DNA of 64,000 bases, from positions 5,932,001 through 5,996,000 of the forward strand of contig NZ_AZUI01000001.1 in NCBI RefSeq assembly GCF_000526995.1. The letters are read 5' to 3'. This stretch comes from Lacrimispora indolis DSM 755 (lineage in GTDB: Bacteria; Bacillota; Clostridia; Lachnospirales; Lachnospiraceae). Below the pieces are notes generated by a model. That model ran no database searches. It saw only the letters and a program-made list of their open reading frames with translations, and had not been told where the DNA came from. The translations under genes and the position numbers were made by a program. Every line of letters starts with the position of its first letter. Position 1 is the stretch's first letter. Below, one piece after another: positions 1 to 11,336 of this stretch.

Positions 1-522
1 TCCCTGTAAAAACGGAACCGGACTGTGTCCTATATTCTGTATAAGAGCATTTACCACACCATTGCTTAAGGAAAACATGGAATATGCGATACCTCCGATA
101 ATAATCCAGGACAAGAAGTGAGGAAGGTATAATAGAGTCTGAGTTATCTTTTTAAAATATTTACTTTTGACTTCATTTAGGATCAACGCCAGGATAATCG
201 GCATCGGAAATCCGAATAACAGATCCAGAACATTTAAAAGCAGGGTATTATAAACCGACTGTCCAAAATCCCTCTTTTTAAAAACTTTCCCGAAGATATC
301 CAGTCCTACCCATTTACTTCCTGCATATCCTTTTGCCACCTTGTAGTCTTTAAACGCGATGGACAGTCCCGTATAAGGCAAAAACTTAAATACCAATATA
401 AACAGCATGGGAAGTACCAGCAAAGCATACAACTGCCAGTCCCGTCTCAAGTACCAACCGATACTATGCTGTTTGTTCTGAGTATAAAGTACTGCGGCAG
501 CAGGCGTCTTTGATCTTTTCAT
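1..522 (-). CDS. Sugar ABC transporter permease, N-terminal part (LplB-like), cut by window edge
   Basis: The reverse strand reads 174 residues from an ATG at 522 to the window edge with no stop. After a basic start (MKRSKTPAAAV) come a first membrane segment (YALLVLPMLFILVFKFLPYTG) and the stretch SIAFKDYK, then GSKWVGLDIF, NTLLLNVLDLLFGFP and PHFLSWIIIGG. This is the usual N-terminal half of LplB/MsmF-type permeases of carbohydrate uptake ABC transporters, which sit in the cytoplasmic membrane and pair with a second permease, a lipoprotein and an MsmK-type ATPase. Those partners would lie to the left, outside the window. The gene diverges from the AraC regulator at 824, the usual arrangement for a locally controlled oligosaccharide transporter. 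The substrate cannot be told from this half. Confidence 0.85.
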   Translation of the reverse strand, partial: MKRSKTPAAAVLYTQNKQHSIGWYLRRDWQLYALLVLPMLFILVFKFLPYTGLSIAFKDYKVAKGYAGSKWVGLDIFGKVFKKRDFGQSVYNTLLLNVLDLLFGFPMPIILALILNEVKSKYFKKITQTLLYLPHFLSWIIIGGIAYSMFSLSNGVVNALIQNIGHSPVPFLQG

Positions 523-635
523 AGTCTGTCTCCATCCCCCTTTATTACTTTTTTACTTCCTGAATGTTTTACTTATGGATTCATTATATGAAAATCACAA
601 TCCCATTTCAAAGCGATCCCCTGCGAAAACTGCTC

Positions 636-768
636 ATTTTCAACCATTTATCGCTGGATATTCCGTACTATTTTATCTTTTTCGTTAACTATCTGTTACT
701 TTCCCACTTTTTTTTGAACATTTTGTCAAACTTTCTTTTTATTATCAAAGATATAAATGGTTGAAAAT
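636..768. promoter_or_regulatory. 16-bp perfect inverted repeat between divergent ABC permease and AraC genes
   Basis: The 301 bases between the two divergent starts hold a perfect 16-bp inverted repeat: ATTTTCAACCATTTAT at 636-651 and its reverse complement at 753-768, with 101 bases between. The copies sit near each of the two genes, as expected for paired sites bound by the AraC protein with DNA looping. Binding is inference; the repeat itself is read directly. The rest of this gap is AT-rich, with no other feature seen. Confidence 0.55.
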
Positions 769-823
769 TCAATTGGTTATATTATATAATCAAGGTATCA
801 CTAGGAAAAGACGGAGGAGTAAC

Positions 824-1774
824 ATGGCCAGACCTAAGAAATCTATCATTGAATACAGAGATTATCATTTACCGTCGCATTTTCCAGTCCTTTTGCTTAC
901 TGGGGAGCATTGGCGGATTTCTGATATTCCTTCCGGGCGCCTCCACATTCATAACTGCCTGGAGATCGGTTTCTGTGAATCAGACAGCGGTACAATGGAA
1001 TTCGAGGACACCGCTTATCCTTTTCACGCAGGTGATGTTACAGTTGTTTCCTGCGACATCCCCCATACCACATACAGCACCACAGGCTTCACCAGTAAAT
1101 GGTCCTACCTTTTTGTGAACTTAGCCGATTTATTATATCCACTCTTCTTAGGAACTGATATCCAGAACATAGATCTCCTGTCTTTTTCTGAGCATCACCT
1201 TAGTCTGATCATGAGCCGGGAGGAATATCCTATCATCTACTCCCTAATCATCAGAATTATTGACGAGATGAAGCAAAAAGAGGATGGGTACGAGCTTAGT
1301 GTCCGCGGCCTCTTCCTGGCGCTGGCTACTAACTTGATGAGAATTACATCCGCCATAAAAAACAGGGGCAATGACCAGCCCAAAAACGCCCTGGTCATTG
1401 CTCCTGCTCTGAATTATGTCCGTTACCACTATATGGATGACTTTCAAATGGAATATCTTGCAGCTTTATGCGGACTCAGTCCCACACATTTTCGAAGACT
1501 CTTTTCCTCTGTGATGCACACCAGCCCTCTGGAACATTTAAACAGCATACGCATCCGAAAAGCAGCGGATTTGCTGCGCATGACAGAAGACTCTGTGGTC
1601 AATATCTCTGAACGGGTAGGCTTCCATTCTGTCTCCAGTTTTAACCGCCACTTCTCAGAAATAATGAATACAACCCCAAGGGAATGGCGGCATCAAATGT
1701 CTATTTTAAAAGACCAGTCAATCTTAAAATATAATGGTTGGATGTATGCGGAACTGTTAAAAAGAAAAAATTAG
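824..1774 (+). CDS. AraC/XylS family transcriptional regulator
   Basis: 316 residues from ATG 824, chosen because GGAGGAG lies just upstream; an upstream in-frame start at 761 lacks such a site. The N-terminal half is a cupin-type effector domain (HIHNCLEIGFCESDSG, then PFHAGDVTVVSCDIPHTTYS), like regulators of sugar transport. The last roughly 100 residues are the double helix-turn-helix: DFQMEYLAALCGLSPTHFRR followed by IRIRKAADLLRMTEDSVVNISERVGF and SSFNRHFSE, close to the AraC signature. It diverges from a sugar ABC permease gene at 522 and probably controls it from the inverted repeat at 636-768. Its end overlaps the convergent HPr-like gene by 18 bases. Confidence 0.9.
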   Translation: MARPKKSIIEYRDYHLPSHFPVLLLTGEHWRISDIPSGRLHIHNCLEIGFCESDSGTMEFEDTAYPFHAGDVTVVSCDIPHTTYSTTGFTSKWSYLFVNLADLLYPLFLGTDIQNIDLLSFSEHHLSLIMSREEYPIIYSLIIRIIDEMKQKEDGYELSVRGLFLALATNLMRITSAIKNRGNDQPKNALVIAPALNYVRYHYMDDFQMEYLAALCGLSPTHFRRLFSSVMHTSPLEHLNSIRIRKAADLLRMTEDSVVNISERVGFHSVSSFNRHFSEIMNTTPREWRHQMSILKDQSILKYNGWMYAELLKRKN

Positions 1775-2017
1775 AATCCACTGACTGATCTGCTCCTCCA
1801 CCTCTGCCTCGTCGGTTCCTTCGATCACAAAGGTCAGCACTTCCCCTTGACCCGCCTTTAAATTCATCATGGAAAATACGTCTTTGCAGTCTCCGGCCAA
1901 GCGACCTTTCTGAATGAATACTCTGCTTTCATAGTCCCTGCATATTCCGGCCAGGCTGACGGCCACCCTGGCATGCAGCCCTCCTTCATGGAGAATTTTA
2001 TGCTGAAATTGTCTCAT
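1757..2017 (-). CDS. HPr-like phosphocarrier protein with Ser46 replaced by Asp
   Basis: 86 residues from ATG 2017, preceded by AGGAGGGCGT. HPr relays phosphate from Enzyme I to sugar-specific IIA proteins through His15. The His15 site is present (GGLHARVAV), but the usual Pro18 is Val. The regulatory site that reads K-Ser46 in Firmicute HPr reads K44-D45 here (CKDVFSMMNL), so HPr kinase could not phosphorylate it. It is the last gene of the beta-glucoside PTS operon, directly after the PRD regulator. It is therefore more likely a dedicated phosphate donor or signal protein for that regulator than the general HPr of the cell. The family call is firm; the role is inferred. Confidence 0.85.
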   Translation of the reverse strand: MRQFQHKILHEGGLHARVAVSLAGICRDYESRVFIQKGRLAGDCKDVFSMMNLKAGQGEVLTFVIEGTDEAEVEEQISQWILIFSF

Positions 2018-2025
2018 ACGCCCTC

Positions 2026-3947
2026 CTATTGAAAGCATTCAACGATTGTATCAATAAACTCCTCATAGGAATCACACTTCAGTATCCGGTCCGCATGAAT
2101 GGTTTCCAGAAGCAGGACAACCAGATTATCAAAAACTTCATGAAAAACAGCCCTGTCTTCCCGGTTCACGGAAAACAGCAGGATGATCCGTACCATGTGC
2201 TCCCCCCATGGTATGGGCCTGTTTGACAGCATGACAAACATTCCCGTCTTATGGGCATCCATTTTCAGAGAATGGGGAACGGCAATATGTCCGAAAGATG
2301 TTGATGAGTGCTCTTCCCGCTCCAGCACCTGATCAATAAACCCCGGCTCCACATATTCTGCCTGCTCCATGCAATTCACCATAAAACTCAGGGCCTCCTT
2401 TTGATCCTTCACTTCCGGATTCTTACAAAAGAGCTCTTCGGAGGCGATCTGTATCAAAAGCTTCTTTAAATGCTGCTTTCTTTTTGTCATCTTCACCTTT
2501 TCGATCTTCTCCTTAATCCCCGCAATATCCCTGTCATTTAAAAAGGGCGAGACCAGCACCCACTCCTGAGTACCGGCTTCCTCTGCAGGAAGGGTGGAAA
2601 TGACCAGATCCGGTATTTCCAGACCTTCTATTTCCCAAAGGTCAGTGACTACAGCCATTATGGCCAGTCTTTCCCCAAATTCCTCTTTAATGCGTTCCAT
2701 GATGCGTTCCGAAAAATCATAATACTGGGGAAACAGCAAAATACACTTCAGCTGATCCCGCCCTTTGCCTCCTGTCGTTAAATTTCCTCCGATATGAAGG
2801 GCAATATAGGCGATCTCATCTTCCCCTACCCGGTATCCGGTCAATTCATGGAGCTTGTCTGCCAAACTGACCGCGCAGTCAAAAATCAGGGGGCAGGTAT
2901 TCTTGATGTGCTCCGCCAGCGGATTCCTGGCTGAATAGTGATTTTTCAGCCTGGACAGCAAATTGCTGATATGAAGCGTAAACTTAATGGTAAAATCCTC
3001 ATTCTCCACGTCAATGAGATAATTCTCCTTGAGATAGTCCAGAAGACGGCACACCACCTCATAGCACTCGGCTCCCACAGTTTCTATGAGCCCGCCCTGA
3101 TTTAAGCTTCCGAAATCCACCTTCATGAAATGGCTGACCAGAATACCTGTCAGCTCCTCTCTTTCCAGCTTATTATAAACAATATCGTAAATTTCTTCGA
3201 TCTGCCGGATGATGCTTTCTGACAATTCTTTTTCCCTTGTTCCGAATATCCTCTTTTCAGGAATATGTGTGATGAACGTGCGCTTTTTTCTGATCCGGTC
3301 CATGCTTATGACTACATCCATGATCAGATTGAGCATGGCATAATCATTGACAAAATAGCGGAACTTCTTACACTGCTTTAAAATGATTTCTCTCAGCACT
3401 TCCAGATCATAATCGGGAAATGCCTTCTGGACCACATTAAGGCTCAGCACATTCCGGCTGAATTCCTCATACAGCACGGAGCTTAACAGACGCCTTTTGT
3501 TCCGCTCCTTTCCCTCCACTGTGATCCTGCTTCCATCAGTATTAATATACAGCTCAAATTCCTTCAGCTTTTTCCGGACCCTGCTCATATCCTTTTTCAC
3601 GGTTTCATAGCTTACAAACAGCTTTTCACCAATATCATATAGGTCCATTTCCCGGACCTCTTCCCCATCCTTTGCAAGAAGCTTAAGGATAATAAAGCCG
3701 ATTCTCTCTCCAGGTGTTTCCGGAATGCGGATATTCTGCCCAAGCAAGGCGGCTTTTCCCCTCTCCTTATTAATCCGATATCCCTTTCTGCTTCCGTCAA
3801 TCAGGCCGGGTTCAAAATAATTGATCTCACTTATATAGTTTTTGATGCTTCTTTCAGACATCTTTAAGACGGCTGAAAGCTGTTTTGCCGTAACCGGCTC
3901 ATCTTCCTTTAATAAATTCCTGATTACGTCAAGTAACTTCCCTTTCA

Positions 3948-3951
<4 letters not shown>
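2026..3951 (-). CDS. PRD-containing transcriptional activator with PTS EIIB-like and EIIA domains (LicR/MtlR type)
   Basis: 641 residues. Order of domains: winged HTH (about 5-60; TAKQLSAVLKMSERSIKNYI) and a second HTH region, two PTS regulation domains (about 180-400; the second contains DEIAYIALHIGGNL), an EIIB-like segment with a Cys (CILLFPQYYDFSERI, about 400-488), and a C-terminal EIIA of the mannitol/fructose type (about 490-641) with the phospho-His motif GHIAVPH. Such proteins activate PTS operons, and their activity is set by phosphorylation from HPr and from the cognate IIB. Here the gene lies at the downstream end of the operon it probably controls, with an HPr-like gene after it. 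Two adjacent ATGs (3951, 3948) are possible; the second is better spaced from GGAGGA. Confidence 0.92.
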
Positions 3952-6687
<2,736 letters not shown>

Positions 6688-6701
6688 AGCGATTTCTCCT
6701 T

Positions 6702-7940
6702 TTAACCTTTTGCTTCCTCCTGTTTTTCCAGTTCAGACTGTCTCTTGTCGTAAAGTTTGAAAAACGGGAAAAATATAATAGTTGCCGCCAATAGATTGAC
6801 TGCTGTCAGCACCAGGCCAGATAAACTGTGGTTAACCAGCCAGGAACTGATGAATACCGGACAATACCACAGATTGAAAACTTCTGCCGGAATTGCCACC
6901 AGTCCTGAGACCTGAGCCAGGTAGGTGATGACCGGAAGGACGATCGCGGTGATCCACATGGGTATCATCAGAAGCGGATTCCATGCTACACAGCCAAACA
7001 CAACGGGTTCATTGATATTCAACAGGCTTGGTACAATGGAAGCCTTGCCCAGGGCCTTAAGCTGCTTTGACGCCGCAAAAAACAGCATAATGGACAATGG
7101 CAGGGTAGCTCCTCTTCCTCCAAGGCTCAGCCACGCATACGTCGCCTCATTGGTAAAGGGCTGTGTGGCTGCCATTCCCGAAGCCACCGCATCCGCGTTA
7201 GCTGTGATCGCCACAAGGCAGATGGGATTTAAGATTGGCTGGAATACCCAGCCGCTGATTCCCATGGAGTACAATATGGTGGGAATCAGATAAAGCAGGA
7301 TCATTCCCGGCAGGGATTGGGCAATGCTGTTTAACGGTGAGAATAAGTTGACAATAAAGCTGTACATGTCAAAACGGCACTGAAGCACCACAAACCAACC
7401 GATCAGTACAACTGTCGCAATGGGGATCATGGAATCAAACCATTCCTTCACAAAATCCGGAACCACGGAATTTTTCTTGAAAAAGGTAAAGGAAGCAAAC
7501 AGATTCATCACCGCCGCCGTGAACAGTCCTGCCACAATTGCCACGAACATGCCGCCCGCCCCAAAGCTTGTAAACTGATATATGTAACCCGCGTCCGTCA
7601 CCTGCGGATTTACAATGATCATAAACAGCGCAATGCCGGTAAATCCGGCCGTCAGCTTCATCTTATTGTTTTTCTTTAATTCCAGAACATAATATGGAAT
7701 CAGGAATACCATGAAAATCGAAATCAGTCCAAAGGTGTAATTTCTTAAATCCGTCAATACAGGAAGTGCCGGGATAAAATTTTTAATAACGTTGTAAATG
7801 GTGATCAGAGAACCCACCAAAACCATTGGCAGGGTCTTGATAATTGCCTTCTGCAGCGCGGAAAGCCATGCATTTCCAGTTAATTCTTCCATCTTCGGGG
7901 CCACAACATCCCCCATCCAGTTCATGAATTTTTCCATCAT
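6702..7940 (-). CDS. celB: PTS cellobiose/beta-glucoside-type IIC permease
   Basis: 412 residues, polytopic membrane protein of the lactose/cellobiose IIC family, normal length about 420-450. It begins MNWMGDVVAPKMEELTGNAWLSALQKAI, the usual CelB N-terminus. The substrate loop region reads NINEPVVFGCVAWNPLLMIPM, matching the NEP-type motif of these permeases. It moves a beta-glucoside across the membrane while the sugar is phosphorylated by IIB. It lies between IIB and IIA in one transcription unit. The sugar could be cellobiose, an aryl-glucoside or a related compound; sequence alone cannot decide. Confidence 0.92.
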   Translation of the reverse strand: MMEKFMNWMGDVVAPKMEELTGNAWLSALQKAIIKTLPMVLVGSLITIYNVIKNFIPALPVLTDLRNYTFGLISIFMVFLIPYYVLELKKNNKMKLTAGFTGIALFMIIVNPQVTDAGYIYQFTSFGAGGMFVAIVAGLFTAAVMNLFASFTFFKKNSVVPDFVKEWFDSMIPIATVVLIGWFVVLQCRFDMYSFIVNLFSPLNSIAQSLPGMILLYLIPTILYSMGISGWVFQPILNPICLVAITANADAVASGMAATQPFTNEATYAWLSLGGRGATLPLSIMLFFAASKQLKALGKASIVPSLLNINEPVVFGCVAWNPLLMIPMWITAIVLPVITYLAQVSGLVAIPAEVFNLWYCPVFISSWLVNHSLSGLVLTAVNLLAATIIFFPFFKLYDKRQSELEKQEEAKG

Positions 7941-7944
7941 ATGT

Positions 7945-8253
7945 TTATTCCCCCATCATATCCAGTGCTGTTTTCAAAACTGCTTCTCCATCCAGTGTGG
8001 CATAGTATTTCCGGTCAATAATGGCCGCCTTTACTTTATAACCGCTCACTTCTTCCTGGATCTCTTCAAATTTGTGTTTCAAATGCGGGCCGATAAGCAG
8101 AACTCCGACCCCTTCAATATTCTCAAGAATCTCCGTGTCACTGACGGCTCTGATTTCTACCTCCAGACCTTTTTTCTCAGCCGCCTTTCTCATCTTCTGT
8201 GCTATAAAGCCGCTGGAAGCACCGACTCCGCACGCAAGCAGAATATTCCTCAT
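7945..8253 (-). CDS. celA: PTS cellobiose-type IIB component
   Basis: 102 residues. The phosphorylated Cys is in the N-terminal P-loop ILLACGVGASSGF (Cys8), followed by a helix and the stretch VGVLLIGPHLKHKFEEI, all standard for lactose/cellobiose IIB proteins. It takes phosphate from IIA and gives it to the incoming sugar. A GGAGG site sits before the ATG at 8253. It is the first gene of the operon that runs leftward to the HPr-like gene; the promoter should lie in 8254-8340. Confidence 0.93.
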   Translation of the reverse strand: MRNILLACGVGASSGFIAQKMRKAAEKKGLEVEIRAVSDTEILENIEGVGVLLIGPHLKHKFEEIQEEVSGYKVKAAIIDRKYYATLDGEAVLKTALDMMGE

Positions 8254-8367
8254 CCCTTTTTCCTCCTTTCTCTCTTTTTATGTCAGTATATATTCTTTTT
8301 CAATGGATCTCAAATATGCATTTTCCGCATTTCGGTGCAAAAAAATACCCTTCCATTATAAACAAAA

Positions 8368-8425
8368 AGACTTCTAATGCATCTATTCCGGCAAACGAAC
8401 CTTAGAATAAATCCATTAAAAGTCT
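8368..8425 (-). terminator. Likely terminator downstream of aspartase gene
   Basis: On the minus strand AGACTTTTAATG (8425-8414) pairs with CATTAGAAGTCT (8379-8368), one mismatch in 12, followed by TTTTTG. The loop is long (34 bases) but has some pairing of its own. It lies 80 bases past the aspartase stop. The rest of 8254-8505 carries the expected promoter region of the PTS operon; nothing else was recognised. Confidence 0.45.
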
Positions 8426-8505
8426 GATAACACTTATCTGGTACGCACTGCAAAGCAGTTGCGTTAACTTTATAAGTTAATATAAATCCTTTATGTTGCC
8501 TACTC

Positions 8506-9951
8506 CTAGACCACCGCATTTTGAGATTTACTCAAAAGTTTGCCTGAAATTCCCGGTTCCGTCATGGAATAAGGATCTAATATCTGTTCCAGATCCTCTT
8601 TGGAAAACAACTTTTCTTTTAAAATTAAATCTTTGACATATACCCCTGTATGTATGGCTTCTTTTGCATATGCAGACGCCTTATTGTATCCCACATATGG
8701 GCTGATGGCTGTAATGATGCCCACACTATTTTCAACCATGCTTCGGCAATGTTCCTCGTTGGCTGTTATTCCGGTAATACAGTTGTCAATCAAGGTACGT
8801 ACTGCATAAGTCAACGTTTCGATTGACTGGAACAGATTATAAAATATAATCGGCTCAAAAGCGTTCAATTCTAATTGCCCGGCTTCTGTTGCCATGGTGA
8901 TGGTCGTGTCGTTTCCAATGATATTAAAGGCTACCTGGTTGACAACCTCGGGAATTACAGGATTCACTTTTCCCGGCATAATCGAAGATCCCTGCTGCTT
9001 TGGCGGAAGATTAATCTCTCCTAATCCGGTTCTTGGGCCGGAAGACATCAACCGAAGATCATTTGCCATTTTGGAAAGATTTACCGCACAGGTTCTTACT
9101 GTACCTGACACAAATGTGTAGCCATCTAAGTTTTGTGTAGCATCGATTAAATCAAATGCCTGTATAAGATCCAGGCCGGAAACTAATGCCATGTTTTTCA
9201 CGACCCTTTGCATATATTTTACATCAGCATTGAGGCCCGTACCAATTGCGGTACCGCCCATATTGAGGGCGCTCATTTCCTTTTTCGCATTTTCAAAACG
9301 GGCAATATCCCTTCTGATTGCCGTACTGTAAGCCCGAAACTCCTGCCCCAAACGAATCGGAACCGCATCCTGCAGCTGTGTCCGTCCCATCTTAATGACA
9401 TGGTCAAACTCCTCCGCTTTTTGGGATAAAACATGATAGAGCCGTTCAAGCTCCACAGTGGCTTTATTCAGAAGCTTTAAAGTCGTCATTCGTCCGCAGG
9501 AAGGGAATACATCATTTGTAGACTGCCCATGATTCACGTGGTCATTGGGATTCACCAGAGTATAATCGCCTTTATTACCGCCCATCAGTTCAATCGCACG
9601 GTTGGCGATTACTTCGTTGGCATTCATGTTAAGTGATGTTCCTGCACCCCCCTGAATAGGATCTACAATAAACTGGTCATAAAATTTCCCCGACAGGATT
9701 TCATCGCAGGCACGCACAATGGCGTCTGCACATTTTTTATCCAGCTGCCCCACCTCGAAATTTGTGATTGCGGCAGCTTTTTTTATCTGCACAATACTGT
9801 TAATAATTTCTGGATGCATATTTAAACCGGTAATATAAAAGTTTTCTGCTGCCCGGAGTGTCTGAATTCCGTAATATGCATTAAGAGGAACCTCCTTGGT
9901 GCCTATGGAATCATATTCCTGCCTTGTCTCAACTACCGTTTCCTTATCCAT
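8506..9951 (-). CDS. aspA: Aspartate ammonia-lyase
   Basis: 481 residues from ATG 9951; an upstream TTG would add two residues, but AGAGG is spaced for the ATG. Aspartase converts L-aspartate to fumarate and ammonia in the cytoplasm. Family marks in order: RQEYDSIGTKEVP and YYGIQTLRAAENF at the N-terminus, NPNDHVNHGQSTND, MGRTQLQDAVPIRLGQEF, and the superfamily signature GSSIMPGKVNP. The stretch GGTAIGTGLN is also typical. It is transcribed away from a LysR regulator at 10178 that probably controls it. It is a single-gene unit, with a likely terminator at 8368-8425. Fumarase would be the alternative, but the N-terminus and active-site loop fit aspartase better. Confidence 0.93.
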   Translation of the reverse strand: MDKETVVETRQEYDSIGTKEVPLNAYYGIQTLRAAENFYITGLNMHPEIINSIVQIKKAAAITNFEVGQLDKKCADAIVRACDEILSGKFYDQFIVDPIQGGAGTSLNMNANEVIANRAIELMGGNKGDYTLVNPNDHVNHGQSTNDVFPSCGRMTTLKLLNKATVELERLYHVLSQKAEEFDHVIKMGRTQLQDAVPIRLGQEFRAYSTAIRRDIARFENAKKEMSALNMGGTAIGTGLNADVKYMQRVVKNMALVSGLDLIQAFDLIDATQNLDGYTFVSGTVRTCAVNLSKMANDLRLMSSGPRTGLGEINLPPKQQGSSIMPGKVNPVIPEVVNQVAFNIIGNDTTITMATEAGQLELNAFEPIIFYNLFQSIETLTYAVRTLIDNCITGITANEEHCRSMVENSVGIITAISPYVGYNKASAYAKEAIHTGVYVKDLILKEKLFSKEDLEQILDPYSMTEPGISGKLLSKSQNAVV

Positions 9952-10053
9952 TATCAATTACCTCTTTCATTCTATTTAAGCTTATGGCTTTCTCTAGACC
10001 TCATTATATAGTCGCCGTTTTCCAAAAACAAATATAAATATGAATATGAGAAT

Positions 10054-10160
10054 CATAAATAAAAATTAATAACCCGTGTTACTACTTGCTTATTAATAAA
10101 TCACGCAGTATATTAAACACATATAAATATATTTACTGACAATATAAATTTTTATTTATG
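10054..10160. promoter_or_regulatory. 14-bp perfect inverted repeat between aspA and its LysR regulator
   Basis: CATAAATAAAAATT at 10054-10067 and its exact reverse complement at 10147-10160 bracket the 220-base divergent promoter region. The second copy ends 17 bases before the LysR start. The sites are AT-rich, so chance is not excluded, but the placement fits paired LysR-type sites for mutual control of both genes. Confidence 0.4.
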
Positions 10161-10177
10161 GGATATAGGAGGCAGAT

Positions 10178-11113
10178 ATGTTTTCCAATAAAGAGTATGT
10201 TTATGAAGTTTATAAAGCTAAAAGTTTCTCCAAGGCAGCTGAAAAATTATTTATCACCCAGCCGTCATTAAGCCTGACAATAAAAAAAGTCGAAACACAA
10301 ATTGGCTCTCAATTATTTGATCGCAGTACGACGCCCATACGATTAACTGATTGTGGTGAGGAATATATACGATGTGTCGAGAAAATAATGGATATAGAAA
10401 ATGGCTTTGAAACTTATTTAAGTGATTTAAGTGACTTGAAATCAGGTACTTTGGCAATTGGGGCCAGTAATTTCTTTGCTTCTTATATTCTTCCTCCGAT
10501 CATTACAAAATTCAAGTCAAAATATCCGCGGGTAGCTGTTAATTTGATCGAAGCTAATACCGTACATCTGGAAAAATATCTTCATGCCGGTGAATTAGAT
10601 CTGATTATAGATAATTATCCGTTTAATGAAGCTATCTACCAAAAGCACTTTTTTTATCAGGAACAAATGATACTGGCGGTTCCAGTGAAATTCCATTACA
10701 ACAAGAATGCAAAAAAATACTGCCTGACTACAGAAGATATTGTAAATAACAGGCATTTACATTCATCTATTCCTGCAGTCCCTTTGGATAAATTTGAAGA
10801 CGCCCCGTTTATACTGCTGCGATTCGGAAATGATACACGTACCAGAGCGGACAGAATATTTGAAGAACACGGGATCAAACCCAATATCGTACTGGAATTG
10901 GATCAATTGGCGACCGCATACCACACTGCCTGCAACGGTATGGGAATAACATTGATCAGTGATACACTGGTAAAAGAAACCTTACCAGATCCCCGTGTCA
11001 TATATTATAAAATCGACAGCGTACATACGGTGAGAAACATTTACTTTTATCATAAAACCAGCAAATATATTACAAGGGCAATGAAAGAGTTCTTAAATTC
11101 AATGCAAAAGTAA
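10178..11113 (+). CDS. LysR family transcriptional regulator
   Basis: 311 residues, usual length. The N-terminal winged HTH is clear: EVYKAKSFSKAAEKLFITQPSLSLTIKKVE then IGSQLFDRSTTPIRLTDCGEEYI. The rest is a two-lobed effector domain (LAIGASNFFASYILPPII). AGGAGG stands just before the ATG. It diverges from aspartase, so it probably regulates aspA in response to aspartate, fumarate or a related dicarboxylate; this is inferred from position only. The next gene on this side is convergent. Confidence 0.92.
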   Translation: MFSNKEYVYEVYKAKSFSKAAEKLFITQPSLSLTIKKVETQIGSQLFDRSTTPIRLTDCGEEYIRCVEKIMDIENGFETYLSDLSDLKSGTLAIGASNFFASYILPPIITKFKSKYPRVAVNLIEANTVHLEKYLHAGELDLIIDNYPFNEAIYQKHFFYQEQMILAVPVKFHYNKNAKKYCLTTEDIVNNRHLHSSIPAVPLDKFEDAPFILLRFGNDTRTRADRIFEEHGIKPNIVLELDQLATAYHTACNGMGITLISDTLVKETLPDPRVIYYKIDSVHTVRNIYFYHKTSKYITRAMKEFLNSMQK

Positions 11114-11132
11114 ATTTTATATTTCATACGGA

Positions 11133-11232
11133 GGGTTCAATATAACGGAGGCTGAGCCTACACGTCTGCCTTTATCTTTCGGAACTCTGATGCCAAATAA
11201 AAACTTTATCAGGGATACCGTATATTGAACCC
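11133..11232. repeat. 100-bp element with 12-bp terminal inverted repeats
   Basis: GGGTTCAATATA at 11133-11144 and TATATTGAACCC at 11221-11232 are perfect inverted repeats enclosing 76 bases. With a one-base slip the pairing continues (ACGG/CCGT). The interior holds a small palindrome (GGCTGAGCC) and a CTGAT/ATCAG pair. It lies between the end of the LysR gene and the convergent Spo0A-C fusion gene. It could be a small non-autonomous mobile element or a folded RNA; no target duplication was seen. Confidence 0.4.
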
Positions 11233-11336
11233 AGTCCCTGTCCTTAAATTGCATGCAATTATATCATTATGTAGAATTTCGCACATTATAAGGGATCAAT
11301 AATAACGCCTGATTAAATCAATTTTAACCATTTATA

